Shown in pieces: positions 54,626 to 64,000 of a DNA stretch of 64,000 bases (within the stretch, counting starts at the first letter, position 1; every line of letters starts with the position of its first letter). The notes beneath the pieces are model-generated. The model did no database searches. It was not told where the DNA came from and saw nothing but the letters and a program-made list of their open reading frames with translations. A program made the translations under genes and the position numbers. Source of the stretch: Oasisia sp. SBJ-2009 (lineage: Eukaryota; Annelida; Polychaeta; Sabellida; Siboglinidae); contig OZ024857.1 of the NCBI GenBank assembly GCA_964017155.1, positions 20,341,404 through 20,405,403 of the forward strand, read 5' to 3'.

Positions 54626-54842
54626 ACTGCACAGCCTATCCAGACCAGTGCATTATTACAAAATAGTGGTCTAGTATGTATTGCTGCATTATGCAACACA
54701 CACACCCTAACTATATAACCATAACCCCGACCCAATAACTGTAGAGACAACAAAACGTAGCATGCTGCATTGCAATACACACACCCTAACCCATATTTTA
54801 TAATAGTGGACTGGTCTGGATAGGCTGTGTGCCCCAAAGCTG
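54610..54842. mobile_element. Foldback (MITE-like) element, ~233 bp
   Basis: The left end (CAGCTTTGGGG...ACAGCCTATCCAGACC) and the right end (GGTCTGGATAGGCTGTG...CCCCAAAGCTG) are inverted copies of each other. A second pair of inverted copies, carrying the CACACACCCTAAC and TGCTGCATT motifs, lies inside. There is no coding capacity. ATTATG occurs on both sides (54603 and 54847) but does not abut the ends cleanly, so the target-site duplication is uncertain. Confidence 0.75.
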
Positions 54843-55193
54843 AGCTATTATGATTTCGTAGCTGGTTCATGATGGGTGATATTAGAGAATTTGCAAAAAG
54901 CAACCACCAAGTAAGACACTTGCTTAAAAAGAATCTCATATGTTCTATATAATTTCTTAGGTTTGCAAATAAGTTAATATTCACAGAATAAGTAATTTCT
55001 TTAGTGCAGGGCAAGGCAGGGCAGAGCAGGGCAAGTGTGTGTGTGTGCATGCCTGCCTGCGTGTGAAAATATAGTTTTTGGCATGGTTATATATCATGTG
55101 TAAGTGTAACCTTTCTAATCTAAAATGGACAATTTCTTGTCTCTCATTGTGAGCTGCCATGTGTGAAACAACCAGTAATGCTTCAAGTATGAA

Positions 55194-55264
55194 AACATCA
55201 GCAGGAATTGAACCTGCTCTCACAAATGTGTCACAGCTGGTCTACCACCAACTGACAAAATATT
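55194..55264 (-). other. tRNA-like sequence (tRNA pseudogene or tRNA-derived SINE head)
   Basis: On the minus strand there is a perfect T-arm (GCAGG-TTCAATT-CCTGC) containing the RNA polymerase III box B GGTTCAATTCC. A D-like arm (GTC...GAC with AGTTGGTGGTA) lies at the right distance, and the acceptor-like ends AATATTT/TGATGTT pair at six of seven positions with wobble. The anticodon arm does not fold, so a working tRNA is unlikely. Confidence 0.45.
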
Positions 55265-55727
55265 GCTGTACTAATTATAACATTAATACTAATAGCTTTT
55301 CAAAATGGTTTCAATGCCTTTTTTGATGTGTACCTGTTTGGAATGTCATTCTATATCATTTCCTGTAGAAATACGGGAGATATACGTTGTTTACATTTAA
55401 TTCTGTTGAGTCTATTTAAAATGAGCCAATGTCACAGCTGCACAAACACCCACAGCCACCAGAACCGCAAAGACCATTTCTTACGATTCTCCAGACATAT
55501 CCCCAAAAATATGGCGTCTGAGGCAATATCATGTATTCTTTGCAATGAGGAGTTTTATTGTGGTAAATCTTACAATTTCCAAAATATTACGCTTCTTACC
55601 ATTTTCATTTCAGACTTCACATTGTTCAACTGTCTTTGGGATGCACTAGTCAAGTGGAACTGTCACTTCACATTCCAAATACATACACATCAAAAAAGTG
55701 GTAAAACACTTTTGAAAAGATCCTAAT
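55265..55727. other. Spacer without a supported gene
   Basis: AT-rich. One plus-strand frame (55421-55726) contains cysteine pairs (CHSC, CILC) and moderately coding-like codons, but no domain, splice site or homolog that I can name, so I do not call it. Confidence 0.4.
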
Positions 55728-56689
<962 letters not shown>

Positions 56690-57500
56690 TTAGGTCTAGG
56701 TGGCCTCTCCAATGTTTTCGGAAGCGTTCATTTATTTGTCCTGGCCTGAACTGGGTCGTCTGACAAAAAATTCCACACATTAACCACTCGGGTCTAGAAG
56801 AATGTCCATACTGTTGAACTCTGGGTTTGAAGTTTTTCACTATGCCCTCTTGTGATACCAGTGGCTTTTTGGAACATCAGCTTTGATGGACATTGTGAGC
56901 ATCTGCAGTCCTGGTTGGCCGAGTCTATTCCTTTGACATTTTTGTAAAAGTCTGGATTACGTCTGTCTCTGTCTTATGTACTTCAAGGTAGGAAGCTGTA
57001 ATTCTTTTAGTCTGCTGTTATAAGGTAATCCCTTTTGTTTCCGGCACAAGTCGTGTTGCCCGCCGCGGAACTTGCTCAATGAGGTCTCTGTCTTTTTTCA
57101 GATGAGCTAGGGCACCAGACACATGAAGCATATTCCAGATATGGTCTCACCATTGCTTTGTAGAATGTCCTTGGTGAGATGTCGGCATGTTCTTGCTAGA
57201 CATCCAAGAACACGTTTGGTCTTTTTAACATCGTTCTCGATGTGGTCAGAGAACTTGAGTTATTGGTCAATGGTTATTCCATGACCAAGATCTGTTTCTG
57301 AAGTTACTGCATCTAACGTGTTCACTAATGTCTCCACTGGCATTGTTCATATTATGGTAACTGTTCTGTGGGTTCGAATGTCCGAGATGCAGAACATGGC
57401 ATTTATCTGGATGGAAATTTATTTGCATCTTCATTGACCATCCCTGGAGCTTTGTCAGGTTATGCTCCTCTTTGGCTTTGCATGTCCTCGATCAGGGGTG
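56690..57500 (-). mobile_element. Decayed LINE, 3' part of reverse transcriptase
   Basis: Read on the minus strand with several frameshifts and stops, the sequence gives the C-terminal order of a Jockey/CR1-type reverse transcriptase. First comes KLQGWSMKMQINFHPDKCHVLHLG near 57380-57450. Then comes ETDLGHGITID near 57290, LKFSDHIENDVKKTKRVLGCLAR near 57200-57260 and ILYKAMVRPYLEYASCVW near 57120-57170. The last parts are a remnant of the QRRA segment near 57060 and ITRGHSEKLQ near 56840. It is inactive. It is a different family from the LINE at 1-1935. Confidence 0.8.
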
Positions 57501-59157
57501 AAGTTGACTGTGGTTACGGTTTCCGTCGTCTTTTTCTTCCTCTTTTCTTTCCTCACTTTTCTCTTGCTTACATGTTCTCGGTCAACAATCTCCATTGCCG
57601 TCTATATTTTACTGTTAATCTGGGCCTCTTTGCTGTTTTATAGCCATTTTTCATGCCAATTTCCACACACATAGATCTGTTTTCTTGCTAAGCCGAGCAA
57701 AGCGCGCAGCAGGCAACAATACGTTTATTGTACAACAGCAGTGAGTAAAATTAATGCATAGGATATATTGCTGGTCTATTCAATATACATGCAATCTTGC
57801 ACATGTATACATGAATTTAACACAGAGAACATAATATACAAGAATGAGGCAAGAAAATGCACATGTTTCTAGTGTGGTCATTGGATTGAGACATTCGAAA
57901 ATCGACTCATATTATATTCATATTATACCACTTAAAAAATAAAAAAGTAAAACAAATATGTTACTCGGAAGGTGAAATTATCGATGTTGAATTGACTGAC
58001 CCTAAACAGGGACCGAGTTGTCTCAAAATCCGGCACCATGTGTCTCGAACAGGACCGAGTTGACAGGTCGGCCGACATGCTTGGCACTTGTCCGTCTGTC
58101 CCGGCCATGATAACTGGCCAATTACGGCCAATCATATGAAAGCTACCATGCCACGCAATATTCCGATTTGGGATGTCCAATCAGAGGCTAAGTTTAACTT
58201 AGTTTAACTCGGCACGGCTAAACCTAGTCTCGCTTAACCGACTGTCGTTCGGCTGCGGAACTACGCCGAGAAGACAGTCTGGTGACATTTGCCGGCTTTT
58301 GTTTGGTATCCGCGTGATCTATAAAATGCTGCCACCTCACGGACACTGCCGTAATATATATTTTTATAAACAACTGCAAATTTGTATTTCTATTTATTTT
58401 GTGTTAATATAAGTTTAATTTTTAATAGTTTTTATAATACAGCATTATTTGATCAAAAGGTTTCCTTATTTAATTTGTATGCTATCCGTGTCGAGCTAGA
58501 CAATGCTGCCACCTCACGGATACTGGTTAATCCTGTCGTAATTCTTATTTTATAAACAACGGTAAATTTGAATTTTTACTTACTTTTGTGTTAATATCAG
58601 TTCAATGGTGAATACTTTTCATATGATATTATTATCTTGTAAAAGTATATCGTTATTTTAATTTTATTTCATAGTTGGCCTGAGAGCCAATCAGCGTCTC
58701 TACCCTAATCTGGGGTAAGGCTGCCCGGATGTAGAAACTTAAGTCCATATACTGTCCCAGGCGGAGTTGAGGGGGCTTAAAAGTGCTGCCACCTCACGGA
58801 GTCTGGGTAACCGAGGCTAGGCTAAACCAGGAAGTAAACGATATTGAGTGAGCGCTCCACAGCGACTGTTTTCACAATATAATTCATGGTAGGAGACTTG
58901 GTAGTTGAGAGGGGTCCGAGTTGACAAATCTATTCTGCCATGCTGAACTAGGTCGGCTTGGCCTTGAGTCTCGATCTGGCAAGCGGAATAGCGATTGACT
59001 TGGGCGTAACTTGCCGTAAGCACAACACAACAGTCAGCAGGCGACGTAGAGTTTATCAAAGTTAACTGACAGTGTAGAGAATATTTGTGAACGTTTCTGA
59101 GGTGAACTATTAACACTGTTGTAACGACATAATCAGAGGCACGCCATCGAAGGAGCG
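57501..59157. other. Upstream region of the diverged Ro60 gene
   Basis: No gene. It holds a short direct repeat (listed separately), several CCAAT/ATTGG motifs (58117-58185, 58688) and GC-richer DNA near 58000-58300 and 58680-59157 that could include the promoter. Repeated ACCGAGTTG motifs occur at 58010, 58063 and 58916 (the last as TCCGAGTTG). The actual transcription start cannot be placed. Confidence 0.4.
58326..58800 (+). repeat. Direct repeats headed by GCTGCCACCTCACGGA
   Basis: The 16-base head occurs at 58328, 58505 and 58784. The first two are followed by matching AT-rich sequence (a CGTAAT segment, TATAAACAAC, AAATTTG, TTTTGTGTTAATAT), giving a period of 177 bp. The third is a head only. 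All lie 360-830 bp upstream of the Ro60 start at 59158. Confidence 0.75.
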
Positions 59158-60759
59158 ATGGCTGAACAGCAACCGGGTGCCGTGGACGATCTTACTAGGT
59201 TGACCCGGTTCTTGTGTCTCGGAGACGAAGGCGGTAGGTACAATGCAGGTGAACAGCAGTTGCTAACCAGCGAGAAGGCACAGTGCATTACGAGGTTGAT
59301 CGACGCAGGGCGCGGATGTGAAGTTGTTCAAACTATCATCGATTTTAGCGACGCCGGACGCACGGCCAAACAGGACGGACTCATGTTCGCCATGGCAATT
59401 TGTGCAAGGCAGTCGCGTGATAGCGACACTAAGAGAATGTGCTACGCTAACCTGCACCTGGTTTGTCGGATCCCAACACATTTGTTCGCCTTCATTGAGT
59501 ACTGCGAGAAGCTGAGCACAGAAGGCACTGGATGGGGTCGTGCCCATCGCAAAGCTATTGTCTACTGGTACAAGCGCTTTGGTGAGTCGCCGGAGCGCGC
59601 TATGCGATTGGCAATGCTCGTGACAAAGTACAGGAAGCGCAACGGATGGAGTCATCTCGACGTCTTACGTTTGGCCCACCCAAAACCGAATGCCGACAAC
59701 GCTGACAATGGTGTAGCCGCCATATTCAAGTATATCGTGAACGGTTTCGATGCAGCCAAAGCTCAGTTGCTGATGCCTAACGGTAACACAACCCTGTTGG
59801 CTTACCTTCAAGCCGTCGAAGATGTGAAATCTCACAAGGACCCGGCGATGTTGGATGTTACCGGACTGGCAGACGTTGTAAAGCAGCATTGCCTGACAAG
59901 AGAGCACGTGAACACAACACTGCTCGAGTTCCCAGCCATCTGGGCGGCTTTGTTGGAAAACATGCCAATGACAGCTATGATACGCAATCTGGCAAAGATG
60001 ACGGCCATGGGGATGTTGAGTCCTGACAGCGATAACGAGCGGATAATCGTCAGCAGATTTCAAGACACTGAAGCCTTGGAGAAGGCCAAGATTCATCCCT
60101 TCAATCTGCTGGTCGCCATGTACAAGTACAGAGACGGACGCAACTCAAACGCAGCCGTCGCGGATGCTCTCGATCTTGCCTTTTACCAAACCTTCCCATT
60201 TGTACAAGCAACCAACAAGAGGTACTTGCTGGCCCTAAATGTGAGTCCTTCCATGGTTGCGGGAACAGTGAACGGGAGTCGAAGTATTCGGCCGAAAAGG
60301 GCAGCGGCTGCGCTTGCTCTCGTCACAGCGGCGACGGAGAGACATTGCGACATAGTCGGTCTCTCGAACCCCATGGCACCGCTTCACGTAAACCACAATA
60401 TGAGGTTGGCAGAGTTCGAGAAGGGAATGCGAAGCATGCAAGCGGGAAGGACCGATTGTTCATTGCCGATGGTCTATGCAAGGGAGCAAAGGAGGCAGTA
60501 CGACGTGTTCGTTGTCTACACTGACAAAGTGCCAGAAGATAGCATCACCTCGGTCCGCGAAGCGCTACGGGAGTACCGACAGGTGTCGGGCATCGAACAC
60601 GCCAAACTCATCGTCGTCGCACTGGCCAGCACCGGGTTCTGCGTCGCCGACCCTGATGACTCCAACATGATGGACATTGTTGGGTTTGACACGAGTGCCC
60701 CAGTGATTATGAAGGATTTCGTTGAAGGCTCAATGAATGCCGGACATATGATGCATTGA
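59158..60759 (+). CDS. Ro60-like protein, diverged intronless paralog with altered MIDAS
   Basis: A 533-residue protein that aligns with the copy at 7441 along the whole length except for a shorter N-terminus and C-terminal tail. TROVE features are kept: RLTRFLC, RIPTHLF, and K157-Y-R-K-R161-NGWSH...H174, the positions expected to contact Y RNA. In the vWA domain, T432 (GRTDCSLP) and D456 (VVYTD) are kept, but the first MIDAS motif reads N361-V-S-P-S instead of D-V-S-G-S, replacing the metal-coordinating aspartate. The frame is complete with no stops. The start ATG has G at -3 and +4. RNA binding is therefore probably retained while metal-dependent ligand binding by the vWA domain may be lost or changed. 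It is more diverged than copies 1 and 2 are from each other, so it is the older duplicate. It could be functional under relaxed or altered selection. Confidence 0.93.
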   Translation: MAEQQPGAVDDLTRLTRFLCLGDEGGRYNAGEQQLLTSEKAQCITRLIDAGRGCEVVQTIIDFSDAGRTAKQDGLMFAMAICARQSRDSDTKRMCYANLHLVCRIPTHLFAFIEYCEKLSTEGTGWGRAHRKAIVYWYKRFGESPERAMRLAMLVTKYRKRNGWSHLDVLRLAHPKPNADNADNGVAAIFKYIVNGFDAAKAQLLMPNGNTTLLAYLQAVEDVKSHKDPAMLDVTGLADVVKQHCLTREHVNTTLLEFPAIWAALLENMPMTAMIRNLAKMTAMGMLSPDSDNERIIVSRFQDTEALEKAKIHPFNLLVAMYKYRDGRNSNAAVADALDLAFYQTFPFVQATNKRYLLALNVSPSMVAGTVNGSRSIRPKRAAAALALVTAATERHCDIVGLSNPMAPLHVNHNMRLAEFEKGMRSMQAGRTDCSLPMVYAREQRRQYDVFVVYTDKVPEDSITSVREALREYRQVSGIEHAKLIVVALASTGFCVADPDDSNMMDIVGFDTSAPVIMKDFVEGSMNAGHMMH

Positions 60760-61328
60760 TCGAATGGTGTGGACTGTGAAGTGGTTGCCGGTGATGTTTT
60801 AGCACGAATGGCAGAAGAGACTTGATGACTTGGTTTGACTCCAACCGCACTGCTGCAGTGAACGGTTTACTAGGCAGCCGATCGTTCAGTGCATGCCACC
60901 GGATGGTACAACTATTGACTGCCGGTGATCCTCGCATTGCCTACCCTCGCAATCCGAGGCGACGCGTGTAATGTGGCGAGGTCTCCGTGCTGTACTCCTC
61001 GCACATCACTTGTGAATCCATTGCAGGCACGAACAACTCCATATTACGAGTGTCCATATTAAATTCCCGTGGGGAATAAATCATCCGCTATTCGCGAGAA
61101 ATTGCGTGCGCGTGCGCTGTGTGGTATATATGAGGAGTAACATGGCATGCGAGGAACTGGACACGACACCGGTGGTAGTGCACTTCGCCATCACGTCAAG
61201 GATGTCTTGCAGGATGGACATGTGCATGATGAGGTCGTGATGAACGTTGTTGATACACTAACAGGGTCATTGTGTTGCTAGAAAGAGAAAGTAGTGTATA
61301 AGTGAGCATACGTGTGTGGCCTTGTTTA

Positions 61329-61329
<1 letters not shown>

Positions 61330-61368
<39 letters not shown>

Positions 61369-61411
61369 GCGTGTGCGCGTGCGCGTGCGCGTGCGCGTGC
61401 GCGTGTGTGCA
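61330..61411. repeat. Alternating (TG)n then (TGCGCG)n microsatellite
   Basis: Eighty-two bases of perfectly alternating pyrimidine-purine, starting as TG and passing into GTGCGC/GCGC-rich repeats. Such sequence has a strong tendency to adopt Z-DNA. It lies in the probable 3' UTR of the Ro60-like gene. Confidence 0.95.
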
Positions 61412-62401
61412 TATTTTACAATCTTATAATAATCAAGTGGCTTGTATGTTAATAATTTAAACATGCGATCGATCTACATATATTCATCCATGCTTATGAA
61501 ACCGACGATGATGTGAACCATCAAGCCGTTAGTTCATGCTGAATGCGTGCGCGTACGACCCTACCATCAGTGAGGTGGTTTTGTCAGAGAGTGGTATTAA
61601 TTTGTAATGTATATTCTACGTGAGTGCACGTGTGTTGTTTTGTTTACATTTGTTATACGTTTTTGCATTAATCGCACGAGTACCCCTGTAATATCCAGCG
61701 ATGTCTGGTGTATTATTATTTTACTATTTTACACTATGCAATGTCACTTTAGTATTTATGTTATCCGATTATTATGCTTTTGCAAACTAACCGGTCGCCC
61801 TATCACGTCAGCGGGACAATAATATTAACATATTATGGCGCGCGGCTATACATTTTCGTCGTTTTATCTTAAAATGTCATATAGTATGCGCTAGGTCGAT
61901 ATGTAGACTGATTGTATTTAATAGACGGACAATCTCAGAATGCACCTACAAAATGTGGCTTGACATTATGCAGCGGGTTAGCTACTATTCAAGCGTTTGT
62001 TATAACAATAGGTATACATTAACAACTGGTATAACTTATATCTTATGGATATCCATTAACAAGGATACATGTATAACATATCAGCTACCCAGGGTACTAA
62101 CTGAATTTAGTTGAAATACAATTAACAACTCTACACGTGATATGGAGTGACATGTATAATTTATTATATGTGCAAATAATGCTACTATAATGATGCTGCA
62201 TTGTTGAAGGATTTGTTAGGACTTGTTTACAAACGTGCGCGTCACATGTATGTGCATGCTGCATTCATCTATTTTTATACGTATTAATATATATATAGAT
62301 ATGTGTGTGTGTGGGTGATATGACCTTGCTCCATTTAGGCTTGGTGAATATTTAAAACATTGGAAATATTGTTGATATATAATATTCTACGAGATGTTGA
62401 C

Positions 62402-62407
62402 AATAAA
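62402..62407 (+). terminator. Candidate polyadenylation signal (AATAAA) for the diverged Ro60 gene
   Basis: Canonical AATAAA followed within 10-25 bases by a T/G-rich element, in the same strand sense as the gene ending at 60759. Confidence 0.4.
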
Positions 62408-63387
62408 ACTTGTTTTTGTTTGAGCATATTCCCTGTGTCGCATTCTTCGAATCAGAAACATTGACTGAACACTATTTGGCGGTCAACATAAACTCAGTTA
62501 TAAAGATTTAGAATACAATTTATTCACGTATTTGGCACACACTTTTTCTCTCGGATATTTGTAAAAAATGTTGTATAAAGAAATGTGTTCAAATAGCTGG
62601 TCCAACACCTACTTTACAGCATCTGTGAAAGCCATGCGTGATCGCTGGTTGAAAATACTGGGCTGATGTCAATATGTCAACAAGAGCTAGATAGATCTGC
62701 AGGTAGTTGTATACTTATGGAAATAACTTTACAAAACATCTAGACAATATCGTATACTTGCTATTATAACTTGGGCAGAAGAATGAATGAGTGGAAACAG
62801 GATAACACACAGGCCTAATGAAGTGCCGATAAAGATGCAAGCTAATTAAGGTAACATCTGTTTAAGCAGCAACATACACCATAATAAATATTCAACAATA
62901 CCAATACTATTCATTAGCTATCCTCTCATTTTTAATAAGCACATTAGCAATTTTACATAAATCAATAGTGGTCAATATTTATTACATTGTGTCAATGGCT
63001 GAATGGGTGTCATGATTATAGGGTTAGGGTCAGCTGACGTGCCAGTGTTCTGATCTTGTAGTATCATCGCTCCCCAATAAAAAATAAATTAACATCTTCT
63101 ACAAACACACATAAACCAACATTCCTAGCATTAAAGTCACCATACATACACACAAATGCATAATTACAAGACGAATTAGATGAATACAAGTAATTCTATT
63201 TCACGTCCTCCAAACGTTAGAAACGGTGGCGCCACATGCCGGAGTCGGAGTTATCGAGCACCGCTAGCGTACGGCACGTGACATTTCCTTTACGGAAGTT
63301 TCTTATAATAATCTCGAACAAAATTGCGTATGAAGGAAATATAGCATACATTATATTGATTACACAGCAGCAAACATTTAAATATAT

Positions 63388-63501
63388 TTACTTGCTAACG
63401 CGTTCAGTTAGAGCAGTTTTATTTGCATGCGTAATTGAATTAGACGGTAAAAGTTGTGTCAGATGTCTGCTGTGCAAAATGAAGCCCCACAGATTCGCCA
63501 T
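63388..63501 (-). CDS. Possible first coding exon of a divergent minus-strand gene
   Basis: The ATG at 63501 in AAAATGGCG context opens a frame beginning MANLWGFILHSRHL and running to a stop at 63388. A donor-like GCAA|GTAAAT lies near the end. The start sits about 440 bp from the plus-strand gene start at 63943, the spacing of many head-to-head gene pairs. The peptide is short and unrecognised. Support is weak: one Kozak match and one imperfect donor. Confidence 0.25.
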   Translation of the reverse strand: MANLWGFILHSRHLTQLLPSNSITHANKTALTERVSK

Positions 63502-63942
63502 TTTGACTGATGTTGATTTCCCGACTTCCTGAATCAATGAACATTTCAGAATGTTTACGTGACAGTGCATATTAGGGTTGTCTAATGCGGTCACGTATTC
63601 CTGGATGTGTATACGAGTATGGTAAAGTGATCACTAATGTCATCGTCACATTTTAACGGGTGTATATTAACTCTCACGTAACTGTAGTCGTACAGGAAAA
63701 GTTCGGGACAAGCGAAGGAAGGCGATATTTCGTGACTTTGAAACACCGGCTCTCTGACGTAAATATGTCAAAGTTCGATGTCTGTTGTACATGTGTCCAA
63801 CTGCCTTTATGACATTGCACGACATTCGACACATTGTCATATCTGATACAGTAATCTTATAATTTCATGGAATTCGGTTTGTAAACGAGTCGTCGTTGAA
63901 TTGGGCTTGGAAGTTGACACAAGTTTGTTCGTGACAACAAAA

Positions 63943-63977
63943 ATGGCTGCCGATTTCGATCCAGAGGATAAAAATAG
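63943..63977 (+). CDS. First coding exon of an unidentified plus-strand gene (runs off the window)
   Basis: AACAAAAATGG gives a strong Kozak context. The frame reads MAADFDPEDKN and then reaches AAATAG|GTAAGT at 63977/63978, a near-consensus splice donor. The acidic N-terminus with no signal peptide suggests a cytosolic or nuclear protein; 11 residues are too few to identify it. Sequence upstream (63160-63940) is less AT-rich and contains a CACGTG E-box at 63275-63280, consistent with a promoter. The donor and start match each other well, so I rate the exon as likely real. Confidence 0.6.
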
Positions 63978-64000
63978 GTAAGTAATAGTGTGCTACGTTG

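Larger units (their letters stand above)
60760..63387 (+). other. 3' region of the diverged Ro60 gene and intergenic spacer
   Basis: No gene is supported. AATAAA occurs at 61074-61079 and 62402-62407; the latter is followed by a T/G-rich stretch (TTGTTTTTGTTTG), the better cleavage context, and would imply a 3' UTR of about 1.65 kb. The rest, to 63387, is AT-rich with only short open frames. Confidence 0.45.

Noticed and set aside
55194..55264. Functional tRNA gene
   Set aside because: The anticodon arm does not fold and the acceptor stem has wobbles and a mismatch, so only a tRNA-derived sequence is supported.
55421..55726. Plus-strand frame with CHSC and CILC cysteine pairs as a zinc-finger exon
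   Set aside because: The spacing fits no zinc-finger family that I know, and no convincing splice sites or homologs support it.
57368..57643. Plus-strand open frame of 91 codons
   Set aside because: The opposite strand encodes a recognisable decayed LINE reverse transcriptase over the first part; this frame is its shadow.

Overview
The window is eukaryotic and almost certainly from an animal. It carries three intronless genes of the Ro60 (TROVE2/RO60, SS-A/Ro) family, APE-type non-LTR retrotransposons, long AT and GT microsatellites, inverted-repeat (MITE-like) elements, and exons ending in GTAAGT splice donors. The retrotransposon types and AT-rich intergenic DNA fit a marine invertebrate, but the sequence does not let me name a phylum. 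There are no bacterial operons, CRISPR arrays or rRNA genes.

Layout. 1-1935: minus-strand LINE fragment (endonuclease plus the start of the reverse transcriptase), open except for one stop. 1936-~4990 and ~6690-~10035: two copies of a roughly 3.1-3.3 kb segmental duplication, each carrying a Ro60 gene. The first copy is a pseudogene (2621-3520) with a 263-codon deletion; the second (7441-9120) is intact. The first copy also has a 53-unit TA run and a 478-bp MITE that are short or absent in the second. 10826-11056: reverse-transcriptase remnant of a different LINE. 11051-53823: one continuous satellite of about 1,430 units of 30 bp, two thirds of the window, organised into multi-kilobase higher-order repeats. 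53824-59157: AT-rich DNA with a likely minus-strand exon, a foldback element, a tRNA-like sequence, a TA microsatellite, a decayed LINE and short direct repeats. 59158-60759: a third, diverged Ro60 gene with an altered metal-binding motif. 60760-64000: long 3' region with a GT/GC microsatellite, then the first coding exon of a plus-strand gene at 63943.

How the parts relate. Ro60 is a ring-shaped RNA-binding protein that holds Y RNAs and misfolded noncoding RNAs for quality control. Here the family has expanded locally and the copies show three fates: intact, deleted, and diverged in the vWA domain. The satellite lies between the Ro60 copies. Every unit contains inverted repeats, so transcripts from either strand would be rich in small hairpins. 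A functional link to Ro60 is speculation. The satellite keeps five of six frames open, which creates many spurious long ORFs; recurring 22-bp and 29-bp units that shift frame argue against it being a coding gene.
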